Origin: Theobroma cacao
Taxonomy: Eukaryota; Streptophyta; Magnoliopsida; Malvales; Malvaceae
Assembly (NCBI RefSeq): GCF_000208745.1
Contig: NC_030853.1
Span: 4,664,579-4,728,578 of the forward strand
Direction of reading: 5' to 3'
DNA length: 64,000 bases
The notes beneath the pieces were generated by a model. The model was not told where the DNA came from. It searched no databases and saw nothing but the letters and a program-made list of their open reading frames with translations. Shown here one piece after another: positions 45,562-58,713 of the stretch. A program made the translations under genes and the position numbers. Every line of letters starts with the position of its first letter. The stretch's first letter is position 1.

Positions 45562-48507
45562 TGTCAAGCCCTACTCTATTATATACTTGTCATGTCATTC
45601 ATGTGCTTGATAAAATGTTTGCATAAGTGAATGTATCGAAAAATCGTTAAAAGTTGGTATTGTACCTAGTGGTACAATTAAGTTGATTAAAACCTCGAAC
45701 TAGTTTGAATAGAGATTTTAGGATATATTTGAGAGTTATTGAACCTTAGAATGTCTTAATATGGTGATTCGGAGTTCGAGGATTAATTTGGAGTCAAATT
45801 AGGAATTTTCATAATGTTAGGGTAAAATGGTCATTTTGCCACCCAAGGGCAAAATTGGAATGTTGGATGATGTTTTGACTAATTTGATTAATTAGAGCAT
45901 TATTTGAATTTGAGAAGTGAAAAAATTCAATTTCTGACATTTTTCCGAACATAGGGGCAAAACGATCATTTTAAGTGTCCATGAGGACGAAATTGGAAAT
46001 TTTAGAATTTTACACCACCATGACACTTGTCAAATCCATGAATTTCACCTATTATTTTTTTAAGTGAGAGATTATATGTGGTGGGAATGAAATGCTTAAT
46101 TGTTAAGTTTTTAAACATGGACCAATTAAACGGTGACAAGTGTCAAGCTTTAATATTATTTTAATTACCTATATAAACTCACTTAAAACCTTCACATTCA
46201 CATTCTTATGGCCGGCCAAGCAAGGGAACAAAGAGAAAAAGATAAGAACAAACCCTAAGAAGGAAAAATTAAAGAGAAATTATTGGATTTCAAGAAATCA
46301 AGCAAGTAAAGGTAAGATTTTTTAATTTTAGCTTGTGATCTACCTTTTCCATGCATTCTTTTTCATTCTCCATGGCTGAAATTCAAGTTTCAAGAGGGAA
46401 CCTTTGCTGGCCAAATCTAGAGAGAGAAGTTTTGGTGATGAATTTTGCTAGATTTCATAATATCCTAGTGTTTTTAGTCATTTTGTGATGTTTGGAAGGA
46501 AAAACAAGCAAGAAAATCACATGTTCTTCAACCACCCTCATGTGGCCGAATTTTCTATAGGGCATGTTGATGATGGATTTGATTGTAAATCATGTTATTT
46601 AGCTAGGAATTGATGAATTATGGTATCGGATATCGAAATTGGAATGAATTTCGGTTACGGTGAATTAAGTCACATTTAAGCTCATTGAGGTACTTTGGTG
46701 TATTTGGAATATTGGAAGTGTAATGAAGATATTTGGAGTTGAATTAGATGTTTTGGCTAATTAAACAAGGCATAGTGCGAGTTAGGTCAAATGCCAATTC
46801 AGTTCAATCATAATTGAACCCACGTAGAACACCATAATTAAGTGATTATTCAGACAATTCTCATTCAATGTCATGCATTCATATAGAGCTTGAAATAGTT
46901 TTATAACAGTTTGTCACAAATATATTAAATTACATGTCGTGTATTATGTATAGGTGGTGAGCCCTCTGATAAGGGTAAGGATATTGTGCCCGAGGACCAA
47001 GAATAGGGGTACTCCAAACTCCTGCTATTGTGAGTAATCAGATGTTCATCTTAATTATCTAAAATGGTTTATACTTGTTTTAAGATTTTAAAGAATAAGG
47101 CACTTAATTTGCAAATTATTATGTTTTACATTTTAAATGTTGGTTAAATGAATGAGATTTATAAATTATTCTAAAACTAAATGTTGATTTTCGAAATAGA
47201 GTAAGTGAAGGCTATATATTCGTATTATATATATATACATGATTTGAATTGATGGCTTATGAAATTGTGGTAGCATGAATGGTTGAAATTGAGGTTTTGT
47301 GAATTATATAAATTGTTTTGTCTTACATTGACAGGTTGGATAGTACTATATTAGTCATGTTATGCTGTCGAAATTTTATTGATTTGGTGGGTTATGTATT
47401 TAGCTTACTGCAGTGGGCGGGTTTTCATGGACCAGCCTATTAGAGGGACACGATAAACCCTGTTATATTTTACCTTAGTACGAGAGGCGCGGAAGGTATC
47501 TCCTAAGGTAAGTTTAGAGTTCACTTCAAGCCGAACCACCATGTGAGGATGAAACTCAACCAACACCAAGGAATGACTATATTTTAAAAGTAAAAATATG
47601 GGTATATGTCGTTTTAACATCCTTGGCAGACTCGACTGGATGTCCGGGCCAAGGTGTCACCGAGTATGAGTTTTGGCACAAGCTAAGTTTTTAAGAGAAT
47701 CATAAGCCTTGTTGATTATTTTGATGAAATGTAATTGTTTTATAGGAATTGAAATGAGTTTTGAATGTTATGAACTATATTACGATGGGATGGTTTAACT
47801 GTCTCCATTTACTCGGCTTTAGATGTTATAGATGAATTTTGCTTACTCACTGGATTTGTAAAAACTCACCCTTTCTTTTTATCCATTTCAGGCTCAGGAC
47901 AGTCTGTAGACAGCCAATTTTGTCGAGGGTTGCTTTTGGATTTGCATCCTTAGAAATCGAAGGTCTACAGTCTTGTATATTTTCGGTTATTTTGGGATCC
48001 ACATGTCATTGTAGAATATTTTCTTATACCTGGTTTAGTGTGCTATTATATATATGAATTTATTTTGCTCTTACGCTACAAAAATTGTTTATGCAGGATT
48101 CTATAAATATTGTTTTATAAGAAAATAAAATATTTTATTTAATATTTTTATTTAGTTTGATTAGCCAAAATTTCATTTTAAATGGATGATTTAGATTACT
48201 AAAATTATATTTAGATAAGAAATGTATATTTTTCAATCGTATGTTGTATTTTCACCAAGTTTCAAAATTTTCGAATAAAAATGACCAAAATACCCCTGTG
48301 TGGCAGAAATTACTTTTTTTTTTTGTTTTTGATTTAAAAATAGTTTATATTGCCTTAAAACATGATATTTAGTAGCTGTTGCTACAGGGGAGACGTAAAA
48401 TTGATGCAAGAGCCTTGCGAGGTTTCGGTTGACATTCAGAGTAATGAATGCCTATAGAGACATCGCGACGGTTGTCACGGGCTCGAAGGGAGTACCGGGT
48501 CGTGACA
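45562..48507 (+). mobile_element. Solo LTR F
   Basis: 2946 bp, starts TGTCAAGCCCTACTC, ends CGGGTCGTGACA, flanked by TTTAA at 45557-45561 and 48508-48512. It is related to the LTR of element B in the opposite orientation. It contains no internal region; frames inside (46140, 47405, 47839) are chance. Confidence 0.92.
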
Positions 48508-48855
48508 TTTAAAGTTAATAATCTCCCCCTTTTTGATATGACAAAACTATGAGCATAATTTCCATATGAAATGATTTTAAAATCTCCCCCTCAAGATATG
48601 CATAAAATTAAATTTGCTCATAAACCTTCTCCCATTTTTTATAATATCAAAAAGGTTCAAAAGTGTGAGCATTAAACACTTAAGCTCAAGAAATAAGGGT
48701 TAGCAAAAAAATCAAGAATATAAGCATTAAGACCATGAATATGTAACCATAAAGCCACCAAATCATCATATATATGCATTTAATATCCTTAACCAAGTTT
48801 TTAAAAAATATAGCCATTAAACACATTCGAGTATTAATTCATCAAGAGAGTAATT

Positions 48856-51434
48856 TTTACACCCACTATCGTCGTATTGTGAAACCTCTACCTCCCTAGA
48901 CTCGTAACTAGAAGTAGAAACGATAACACGGACTAGGGGTAATTTCGTCATTTTCTTGGTGAGCTCTTAAAAGTAGATTTCCTAATATTATTAAGGCCTA
49001 AGTAGGCCTAAGGAATAAATGAATGATGTATATCATGATAAATAAACGAAGAAAATAGAAATACTGATAATTTTCATAATAGGGGTAAAACGGTCATTTT
49101 GCATCTCGGGTAAAAAATTTTACATTTTCGTGAACCTAAGTATTTCTAGACTATTATGGACTTTGTCTTAATGTCAAAGAAATAAAAAGATTGCACAAAG
49201 GATAGGAGGAAGACAAAGTCACCTTGTTGAGGTCATTTAGGTAAATTGCATGAAACTTGGATAAACTTTAAGCATAAATATCTCATTCCTCCAACAGCTT
49301 CCTCATTTTTCCAGCAGCTTCTTCTTCTTCCTCCCATCTCATGTTTCTTTCATCCTCCATGAAAGCTTCTCTCAAAGCTTCCATCACCCTCTCAAACTGA
49401 CCTTTAATTTCATGCATTTGCCCACTCCTTCATAGGGTTTTTCATGCTCTTCCACTTTTACACCTCAACAGCCTTTAAAAGTCTTTCTTTAGTACATTCA
49501 CTCACTAGCTGGACGTGTAGAGAGAGAGAGAGTGATTTTCCTTATTAGCTTGAAGAATTTTGAAAGAGAATTCAATTACAAAGACCATCAAGGTGAGTAT
49601 GAGTTAGGGTTAATCTCTTTAGTTGTTGATAATGTCTAGTAATTAGATTTGTGAGTGTTTTATTGTTGAGGTTGTTTATTCATTTTTAGTGTGATTAGAG
49701 TAGTGCAAATAATAGCCATTTAGTTGTAGTTGAAAGTTAGTTAGGGATGACTAATAGAACTTGATTTAGGAAATAGCTTCCGGAATGGTATTAATGCCTA
49801 GTTAGGTTGATGGCGATGTTGTTGTGTGTGATAGGTTCCAACGGAACCCCACACCTCCATTCGAAACATTAATGGAATTTAGAGCCCACCGAAACATCAA
49901 TAAAGACTAGTGAGTGAGCTTGCATTTCAAAATGTTTTGGGAAATGCCTACATGTTCAAATAAATCATTTGAAAGTTTTAATTGTTTTTGCTTTAAAAAT
50001 ATACTTGGGGAACAAGCACTTGATGAAATGTTTCTACCTTGTGAAATGTGTAATATGAATAGTTCATGTGTTCTCATATTATATTGATATGTATATTATG
50101 CTTTGGATGCTCCTTTTGTGTGATAATGATGACCCAGCTATGTGCGGTGTGGGAGTGCACATAAGTTGATGATGACCCAGCTATGTGCGGTGTGGGAGTG
50201 CACATGAGCTGATGATGATGATATTGCATTGTGCGTGTAGGGAGTGCACATGATCTGAGTGTGGCAGGATGGTATGCATGATGATGTATGTATATATATA
50301 TATATATATATGTTATAGGAAGTTTATGAAAATAATTGTGATTGTGTTGTATGTTGGCATTGTTAATTGCTCCCAAATTGCTTTTCATTTTAGCAAAAAA
50401 ATGGCTTTTGATGTAACAATACCCCTTTTAACTAAATTGCTCTATTTCTCGCTGCAACGAGAAACTCTCAGGTTGGGTGGGGGTTACACTGGCCTAGTTC
50501 TCGCTGCAGTGAGAAATTTCTTGAAGCTTCTCGCCGCAGCGAGATTCATTCTTGCTGCAGCGAGAAACTCTCGAGTGGTTTCAAAATTCTTGTGTAGTGA
50601 TTTTACTTTGACACAGATTTTGACCACCTTCAAATTAAAAATGGGCAAAGTTGTAAACATCAAAGTTGTAGCCCAGCCTCTTAGCTTTCTAATGACTCAA
50701 AAATCATGTCAATTGGACTTTTTTAGTGGGAGATATACTTAAAAAACCAAAACATATGCAAACTAAGAATGCCTTATCACTGCAGTGAGAAAACCTTCTA
50801 TTTGCTTGTCTTGCTTGGTCATTGCTGAAACTTTCATTCTATTCAACTTCATGGTTTATCATGGATCTTTTAACATTAAGGGATTAAATATTCAAAGTAA
50901 GTGCATCATGTTTTCTAAAACATTCCTTATTGTTGCTTGTTCCCTTCTTATGTTCACTCACTGAGTTTATACTCACTCTTTTAAATTGCATGTTTTCAGA
51001 TCCGTAGATAGTTGGGACCAAGACTAAGGCATCCACTTGCATTCACTCTTGGTAGGTATCATGGCATTCGATAGCCGTACCCTCACCAAAGTCACTCCGC
51101 TAGTCGTCAGAAGTCTTTTATATGAGTACATGTACATTAAATGTAAATTGCTAGGAATCACTTGCCAACGATGCGTGTATTGTTTGGAATGATGGTGCCA
51201 GTATGAGATGGCTATGAATAACCTTATTTTGAGATCATACAAATGTAAATTTTTGGTATTGATATTGTATTATGAAAATACGTCTAGTTGCAAATTACAA
51301 ATGGTGGTCTAGTAATGGTGATGAAAAATTGATGGGATAGTTAACGAGATTATGTAAAGAGGCTTGCTTGGGCTTAGTGGGCTACGTCCACTAGGCCCAT
51401 GCACCGGTCATGGCTTGGAATTTGGGTCGTGATA
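48856..51434 (+). repeat. 5' LTR of element E
   Basis: 2579 bp. Its ends are mutated (TTTTACACCC for TGTTACACCC, GTGATA for GTGACA) compared with the 3' LTR. Palindrome cluster 50445-50575, minisatellite 50130-50260, AT repeat 50289-50312. It lacks about 55 bp that the 3' LTR has near 58115-58170. The open frame 50269-50742 reads through these repeats and is not a gene. Confidence 0.92.
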
Positions 51435-51438
51435 AAAG

Positions 51439-51450
51439 TGGTTTCAGAGC
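51439..51450 (+). other. Primer-binding site of element E
   Basis: TGGTTTCAGAGC, one mismatch from the tRNA-Met type site TGGTATCAGAGC, four bases after the LTR. Confidence 0.88.
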
Positions 51451-51668
51451 CTTAGGTTTAGCTGAGTCTTAGAATTTCCTGTGTCTGTCAGCAGAGTTGT
51501 TAGTGTTAGTGTAGAGTCCTATTCTTGGTTTATGGGTGCACAACACAAATAAGGGAAGGAGGCTACATGAACTCTCTTTCATCTAGAAGCCTACCTTTGT
51601 CTTAGTACTAAAAGGTTAAGAATTAATCCATGTTTATGTACAGATTTGAGGTGCCCCTGTAACACAAC

Positions 51669-52160
51669 ATGAGCAGCAGTAGGAAGAAACAAGAAAAGTC
51701 CCCTAATGCTTAAGAGGGATCGATGGACTCCACTGCTGGGAGTTGTTATGCGCTAAAGGTTGAAAGCGTGTTTAGTAATTCACTCCGACCTCCTGATGAA
51801 CGGATTCCACCGGGAGTTGAAATAATGTTTCGTAAAGGGAAAGGTCTCGAAAGTAGTGAAAGCCTTGCAAATAAGGATAGCTCTGGTATTCGGGGATGCA
51901 TGAACAAATTACTAGATGAATGGTATAAAAAAAAGATGGAAGAGGCAATTGTAAAAGGAGATATTCGTCCTAGGAAGGTAACCGTTGTCCAGCACTTTCC
52001 TCCTGGATGTGGAATAGGTGTTGCACCTGTGAGTAGGGAGGAATTAGAGAGGCAACAACAAGCTTGGATGAATAAGAAATAAGAGGATCCTGAAGAGGAC
52101 CCAGAGGAGGATCCGTCGATGTGTTCGGATCAGCGTGACGGAGATCCTAAGGACACTTAG
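51669..52160 (+). pseudogene. Short gag-like ORF of element E (three in-frame stops from intact)
   Basis: It starts MSSSRKKQEKS at 51669. A TAA at 51711-51713 and another at 52080-52082 interrupt a frame that otherwise runs to TAG 52158-52160 after DPKDT; between them 51723-52082 is open (119 codons). Parts: RPPDERIPPGVEIM, a predicted coil (MNKLLDEWYKKKMEE), RPRKVTVVQHFPPGCGIG, EELERQQQAW and an acidic EDPEEDPSMC tail. The core and the final DPKDT-stop are shared with element A (8718-9185), so selection acted on this frame when the family was active. I know no named domain; gag-like role inferred from position only. Confidence 0.65.
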
Positions 52161-55100
52161 TAATTTCGTTGAACTTTACATTATTTTAAGTCTAGGCAGA
52201 CGTGATGTAAATGAAGTAGTAGTAGTTATCTGTACAAAGGACTTAAGAGTTTGACTTTTATTTTCGTGTGACTCGAACGGATTATGAAGTAGCTGTTTAA
52301 ATGACTTGGTGCATATGGAAATCTTATGATATGACAAAGGTGGACTAGCAATATAATTATTGAGTAAAGATATTCACCTTAGTGGTGTGGCTGGTCACCT
52401 CAAATAATTATTAAAGGTCGACATGGAAAATTATTAATGGTATAAACAACTACAAGACTTGACAAATGATTACCAGTTAATCGTGGAAAGGTGAAAATTT
52501 GAAATTTCAATTGCAGTTACAATTTGGTAGAATATGAGCGAAATTAATGAGACTATAGATGACACTTTGAATGGTTAATGTGATTAAGTTGAGAATTGTA
52601 AACTTAAGTGTTCAGGGAATTATGACCCGATATTCCTGTGGATGAGAATGTTAAGGAGCATATGCTGGATAAACAGGAAAAAGGGTCAAAAAGGATGATT
52701 CGTTGGTTGAGTGGCTGTAGTGTGTAGGTAGATCTTAAAGAGTTGTGCAATGCACAAAAGAAGAAAAAGGTATGAAAGTCTTTTATTTGTTTCTTATAAA
52801 GTATGATTGGCGGTAAGAATGGAGGCACATGGTGCCCTAACATTATAAAATGATAATTTGACACAAATATAGCCCATTGGAGGTAAATTATGGAACTTGG
52901 GAAAGATAAATTCTTGATGTAATGAAAAATTGTGAATGTAGAATGTGGAGAAGGATGAATTATTTTTAGGTCGTTTGTACTAAAATGTCAATAAACTATT
53001 TGAGTTATGAGACAAGAAAGATAATTAATTATGGATGGTTAGAATGGTGGGATGCCATAAATAATGAATAATTATGTGTGTGGTGTTATATATATATATC
53101 TTGAGAAGTCATTACACAATATGGAGAGGATGTCCTAAGGTGGGACTTAATGACTGATGATGAGTGTTAAAGGATAATATGAGTTGAAAGTATTGACTTG
53201 GCCTAATACGTATGATAAGCAAAATGAAAATACACCTGCTGATGGAAACTGTAGTATAGGCTTAAAGGAAAGCCATGCGGTTGAGAATGATTGGTACAGT
53301 AGTCTTAAAAGTAAAAGAATTGCTTCGATAAAGTAAATTCCAGCAGCTGCAATGTCACAGCGCTGACTGCCCAATGCTGCCGCTTTAAGAACCTCTCATG
53401 GCTAGAAAGCACGAGCAAACTGTGAGTGGCATAAAGATGAAACTCACAAGTTGAATTATGGTTATTGGTATTGATGTTGAGCTTTGTTATTTGGAGTTTT
53501 AAGTACATCGGAAGAGTGTTTATCTGAATGAATTGAAAGGTTTCTTTAATGCCTTATATATGGGCATGTAAGTAAAAGAAAGAGAGTTAAAGAGTTCTCG
53601 AGATAGCTACATTGAGATAAACTACCATGTGAAGTATTAAAATGAATAACATGTTGACTAAAGTCAAATCCTAAGAAATAAAGAAGACAAGAGGTTAAGC
53701 CTTGTTAAAGGCTAAGGAAAAAAAATGAGTGAAAGGTTAGATGAAGGTATGGGACATTGACAAGGGATGTCAATACCAGGTGATGAAATTGTGAATCAAG
53801 GATTACAAGGGTAGCATAGCAAATGAGTTAATATAAAGCATTGCTATGAAGATTTACAAATCTCGTCTTGACTTAGTTGAATGAAGAGGGTTAGTAACAA
53901 CACAAGGCCAATTATAGGGCATGCTAGAAACCCATGAAGATAAATTGAAGTATGAATAGATAAGCAGGCATTTAAATATCTTGGTGAATAAGTGCATGCC
54001 TTTTTGGAATGATATGCTCTGAAGGTTAAGGAGCCAATAAGTGATTAAGTGTTTCAGGAATGCACAAACATCCTTGAGAAGGAATCACTAAACATACGCG
54101 GCAAGTATAACATCTGGAAATTGGAAACTTGCTAAAAAGCCTAATGGCTAGACCACGGGTTAAATAATTATATACGGTGAGATATAAGTTTAAGGTGAGT
54201 ATCTACAAGGAAATCTCAAGAGGAATCTTGCTGTGAATCTTGTAAAAACAAGCATTAAGTTGGGTTGTTATAAAAAAAAAAGGGAAGCTATAAGTCGAGA
54301 GTGATGCTCATATTGACATGGAGGGGTACTTGAGAAGAACCTTGTTCTCAGTCTTGTAATTTCAAGTACAAATTGTAAATTGGCTAAGGGAGACTGATGT
54401 TATATTGGTATAAAAGAATAGTGTAAATGATGATTGAAGGTAACTTTGATAATGAAGTTGGATAATGGAAACCTTCTAACGTATTATGGAATTGGAATTC
54501 GAAAATGTATGAGGCACGCATGATTTGAATGAGTTTAAGTCATAAGTGACTGGTTAATCTCGAATTGCAAAAGGGATATATAAGGATGACTTTTAGGGAT
54601 TGTGGTATTGCATAAGATGCAATGATCAAGAAAAAATGAACCTTTGAAGGATCAATGAGGTTATAAAGCATATACGCATACTGGATTGCAAGATAATGAA
54701 AATGATATTTAGTAAGTGAAATGTGACTAATGAGATTGTGGTGCAAGGATATATATAGTACAATGAAACTTAAGTATATAATTGGAAATGATAAGAAGGG
54801 AGTATAAGCATGCAAATGATGTGACGTTATGCGTAGGCATGATGAGAATTCGTATGGATTACGTAAGAGATAACTTATGGTAAGACGCAAGTTGAATGAT
54901 AATTTAAACATCTAAAAAGGGTAATAAAAAATTGATTATCCCCCAATGTTCGTAAATCAAATATGAGAATGTTGACATGAATTATGAGACTTATTATATT
55001 GAATTTTGGTTATGGATAGAAATGAATAAAAGTGAAATTTAGCTCGAAGGTGCTTGAACGCAAGGATCCCCACACATAATAAGGAATGTTAACATTTATA

Positions 55101-55877
55101 AGTGCGTGTACATACGTATGTGTGGAATTGATGACGTAACCAACCAAGGTAACAAATTGTTCTTAGTGATTCGAAATTTGAGCATGATATATTTGATGAA
55201 GTTGGATGGATAGTACAACAAAAAGAGATCTCATCGGAAGTTGAGCTATGTTGATATAAGAAATTTGGAGAAATAGTCAAAGAAAAGATATCAAGGGAAT
55301 GTAATCTATAGCATGATTAAGACATGAAAGATGGACTAATATGATTAAGAAGATTTAAGTTGCATAAATACGAAATAAATATGAAGAGTGAGGGAATGGT
55401 TGAAAGATTCAATTCCCCCTGATGTTGAAATTATGAATAGGAATGAGTAGGACATGTTTATAATGCCATAAGTTATGCAATAGTGTACGGGGATAAAATA
55501 AGGAATGAATGTTGGGGAGTTGACAGGGAATGAGGTAATAAGATGATGATTAGGTATGCATAAGCAAGTATAATATATGATCAAAATCACTATGATTGAG
55601 CTGGAGTTATGATTCGGGGTTAATGATGGAAGACAAAGGCGTGCTCGGCGGCTTAATGATAAAAGGGAGAACATTAGTGAAAAATACCATGGTTCTGACT
55701 CGAAGATGATAATAGATATAAGTTACGTACCCTGATCTTGTAAAATGTTTTAGTTGAACGGAAGGTAACGAACTGCATAAATCAAAATTCCCTATAAAGG
55801 AAGGAACGAAATAAGATCATAGAGTGAGATTAATAACTCGACATCGACGTGAATTTGAGGATGAATTCTATTTAAAC
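52161..55877 (+). other. Internal non-coding region of element E
   Basis: It aligns with 22668-26390 of element A. Longer antisense frames here (54540-54911, 55345-55674) have partial counterparts in A (24815-25198, 25803-26060) but with stops and different lengths; they run against transcription and I do not call them genes. Ends GAATTTGAGGATGAATTC before the polypurine tract. Confidence 0.8.
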
Positions 55878-55886
55878 GGGGGAGAG
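55878..55886 (+). other. Polypurine tract of element E
   Basis: GGGGGAGAG directly before the 3' LTR start TGTTACACCC. Confidence 0.85.
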
Positions 55887-56549
55887 TGTTACACCCAGTA
55901 CCCTCATATTGTGAAACCTCGACCTTCATAGACCTGTAACTAGAAGTAGACACCATAACACGGACTACGATAATTTCGTCATTTTCTTGGTGAGCTCCTA
56001 AAAGTAGATTTCCTAATATTATTAAGGCCTAGGTAGGCCTAAGGAATAAATGAATTATGTATATCATGATAAATAAATGAAGTAAACAGAAATACTGATA
56101 ATTTTCATAATAGGGGCAAAACGGTCATTTTGCATCTCGAGTAAAAAATTTTCATTTTCGTAAACCCTAGTATTTCTAGACTATTATGGACTTTGTCGTA
56201 ATGTCAAAGAAGTAAAAAGATTGCACAAAGGATAGGAGGAAGACAAAGTCACCTTGTTGAGGGCATTTTGGTAAATTGCATGAAACTTGGATAAACTTTA
56301 AGCGTAAATATCTCATTCCTCCAGCAGCTTCCTCATTTTTCCAGTAGCTTATTCTTCTTCTTCCTCCCATGTCATGTTTCTTTCATCCTCCATGAAAGCT
56401 TCTCTCAAAGCTTCCATCACGCTCTCAAACTAACCTTAAATTTCATGCATTTGCCCACTCCTTCATAGGGTTTTTCATGCTCTTCCACTTTTGCACCTCA
56501 ACAACCTTCAAAAGTCTTTCTTTAGTACATTCACTCACTAGCTAAACGT

Positions 56550-56597
<48 letters not shown>

Positions 56598-58708
56598 TGT
56601 GTGNNNNNNNNNNNNNNNNNNNNNNNNNNNNNNNNNNNNNNNNNNNNNNNNNNNNNNNNNNNNNNNNNNNNNNNTTCCACTTTTACACCTCAACAGCCTT
56701 TAAAAGTCTTTCTTTAGTACATTCACTCACTAGCTGGACGTGTAGAGAGAGAGAGAGTGATTTTCCTTATTAGCTTGAAGAATTTTGAAAGAGAATTCAA
56801 CTACAAAGACCATCAAGGTGAGTATGAGTTAGGGTTAATCTCTTTAGTTGTTGATAATGTCTAGTAATTAGATTTGTGAGTGTTTTATTGTTGAGGTTGT
56901 TTATTCATTTTTAGTGTGACTAGAGTAGTGCAAATAGTAGCCATTTAGTTGTAGTTGAAAGTTAGTTAGGGATGACTAATAGAACTTGATTTAGGAAATA
57001 GCTTTTGGAATGGTATTAATGACTAGTTAGGTTGATGACGATGTTGTTGTGTGTGATAGGTTCCAATGGAACCCCACACCTCCATTCGGAACATTAATGG
57101 AAGTTAGAGCCCACCAAAACATCAACAAAGACTGGTGAGTGAACTTATATTTCAAAATGTTTTGGGAAGTGCCTACATATTTAAATAAATCATTTGAAAG
57201 TTTTAATTGTTTTTGCTTTAAAAATATACTTGGGGAACAAGCTCTTGATGAAATGTTTCTACCTTGTGAAATGTTCAATATGAATAGTTATGCGTTCTCA
57301 CATTATATTGATATGTATATTATGCCTTGGATGCTCATTTTGTGTGATAATGATGACCCATCTATGTGCGGTGTGGGAGTGCACATAAGTTGATGATGAC
57401 CCAGTTATGTGCGATGTGGGAGTGGACATGAGCTGATGATGATGATATTGCATTGTGCGTGTAGGGAGTGCACATGAGCTGAGTGTGGTAGGATGGCATG
57501 CATGATGATGTATGTATATATATATATATATATGTTATAGAAAGTTTATGAAAATAATTGTGACTGTGTTGTATGTTGGCATTGTTAATTGCTCCCAAAT
57601 TACTTTTCATTTTAGCAAGAAAATGACTTTTGATGTAACAATACCCCTTTTAACTAAATTGCTCTATTTTTCACTGTAGCGAGAAACTTTCAAGTTGGGA
57701 GCGGGTTACACTGGCCTAGTTCTCACTGCAGTGAGAACTTTCCTGAAGCTTCTCGTTGCAGTGAGATTCATTCTTGCTGCAGCGAGAAACTCTCAGGTGG
57801 TTCCAAAATTCTAGTGCAGTGCTTTCACTTTGACATAGATTTTGACCATCTTTGGATCAGAACTGGGCAAAGTGGTAAACATCAAAGTTGTAGCCCAGCC
57901 TCTTAGCTTTCTAATGACTTAAAAATCATGTCAATTGAACTTTTTTAGTGGGAGATATGCTTGAAAAACCAAAACATATGCAAACTAAGAATGCCTTATC
58001 GCTGCAACGAGAAAACCCTCTGTTTGCTTGTCTTGCTTGGTCATTGCTGAAACTCTCATTCTATTCAACTTCATGGTTTATCATGGATCTTGTAACATTA
58101 AGGGATTAAGTATTCAAATTTTGAAATGAGGGGTTTTAACCAAAAATTTGATTAAATTGCATGGTTTTATCGTAAGTGCATCATATTTTCTAAACATTGC
58201 TTATCATTGCTTGTTCCCTTCTTATGTTCACTCACTGAGTTTATACTCACTCTTTTAAATTGCATGTTTTCAGATCCGTAGATAGTTGGGACCGAGACTA
58301 AGGCGTCCACTTGCATTCACTCTTTGTAGGTATCATGGCATTCGATAGTCGTACCCTCACCAAAGTCACTCCGCTGGTCATTAGAAGTCTTTTATATGAG
58401 TACATGTACATTAAATGTAAATTGCTAGGAATCACTTGCCAACGATGCGTGTATAGTTTGGAATGATGGTGCCGTTATGAGATGGCTATGAATAACCTTA
58501 TTTTGAGATCATACAAATGTAAATTTTTTGTATCGATATTGTATTATGAAAATACGTCTAGTTGCAAATTACAAATGGTGGTCTAGTAATGGTGATGAAA
58601 AATTGATGGGATAGTGAACGGGATTAAGTAAAGAGGCTTGCTTGGGCTTAGTGGGCTATGTCCACTAGGCTTATGTGCCGATCATGGCTCGAAATTTGGG
58701 TTGTGACA
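55887..58708 (+). repeat. 3' LTR of element E
   Basis: 2822 bp including a 71-N gap. It starts TGTTACACCCAGTACCC and ends GGGTTGTGACA. Length excess over the 5' LTR comes from a repeated segment at the gap and about 55 bp near 58115-58170. Confidence 0.92.
56604..56674. other. Assembly gap (71 N)
   Basis: It follows a long GA repeat (56552-56595). A segment of about 95 bp starting TTCCACTTTT occurs both before (56483) and after (56675) the gap; the copy after it is identical to the 5' LTR (49457 onward) as far as I can read. Confidence 0.97.
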
Positions 58709-58713
58709 GTAAT

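Larger units (their letters stand above)
48856..58708 (+). mobile_element. Element E: full-length non-autonomous LTR retrotransposon
   Basis: Target copies GTAAT lie at 48851-48855 and 58709-58713. 5' LTR 48856-51434, primer site 51439-51450, one short ORF, 3.7 kb of non-coding DNA, polypurine tract 55878-55886, 3' LTR 55887-58708. The internal region aligns along its length with that of element A. No protease, RT or integrase is seen, so this is a LARD-like or gag-only derivative. The nearest recognisable relatives of its LTR are the C-family LTRs. Confidence 0.92.

Noticed and set aside
50269..50742. 157-codon frame in the 5' LTR of element E
   Set aside because: It crosses an AT microsatellite and the palindrome cluster; the same stretch in the 3' LTR (57500-57950) does not keep it open.
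54540..55674. Antisense frames in element E with partial counterparts in element A (24815-26060)
   Set aside because: Similarity follows from the shared internal DNA; lengths, starts and stops are not conserved, and the frames run against the element's transcription.
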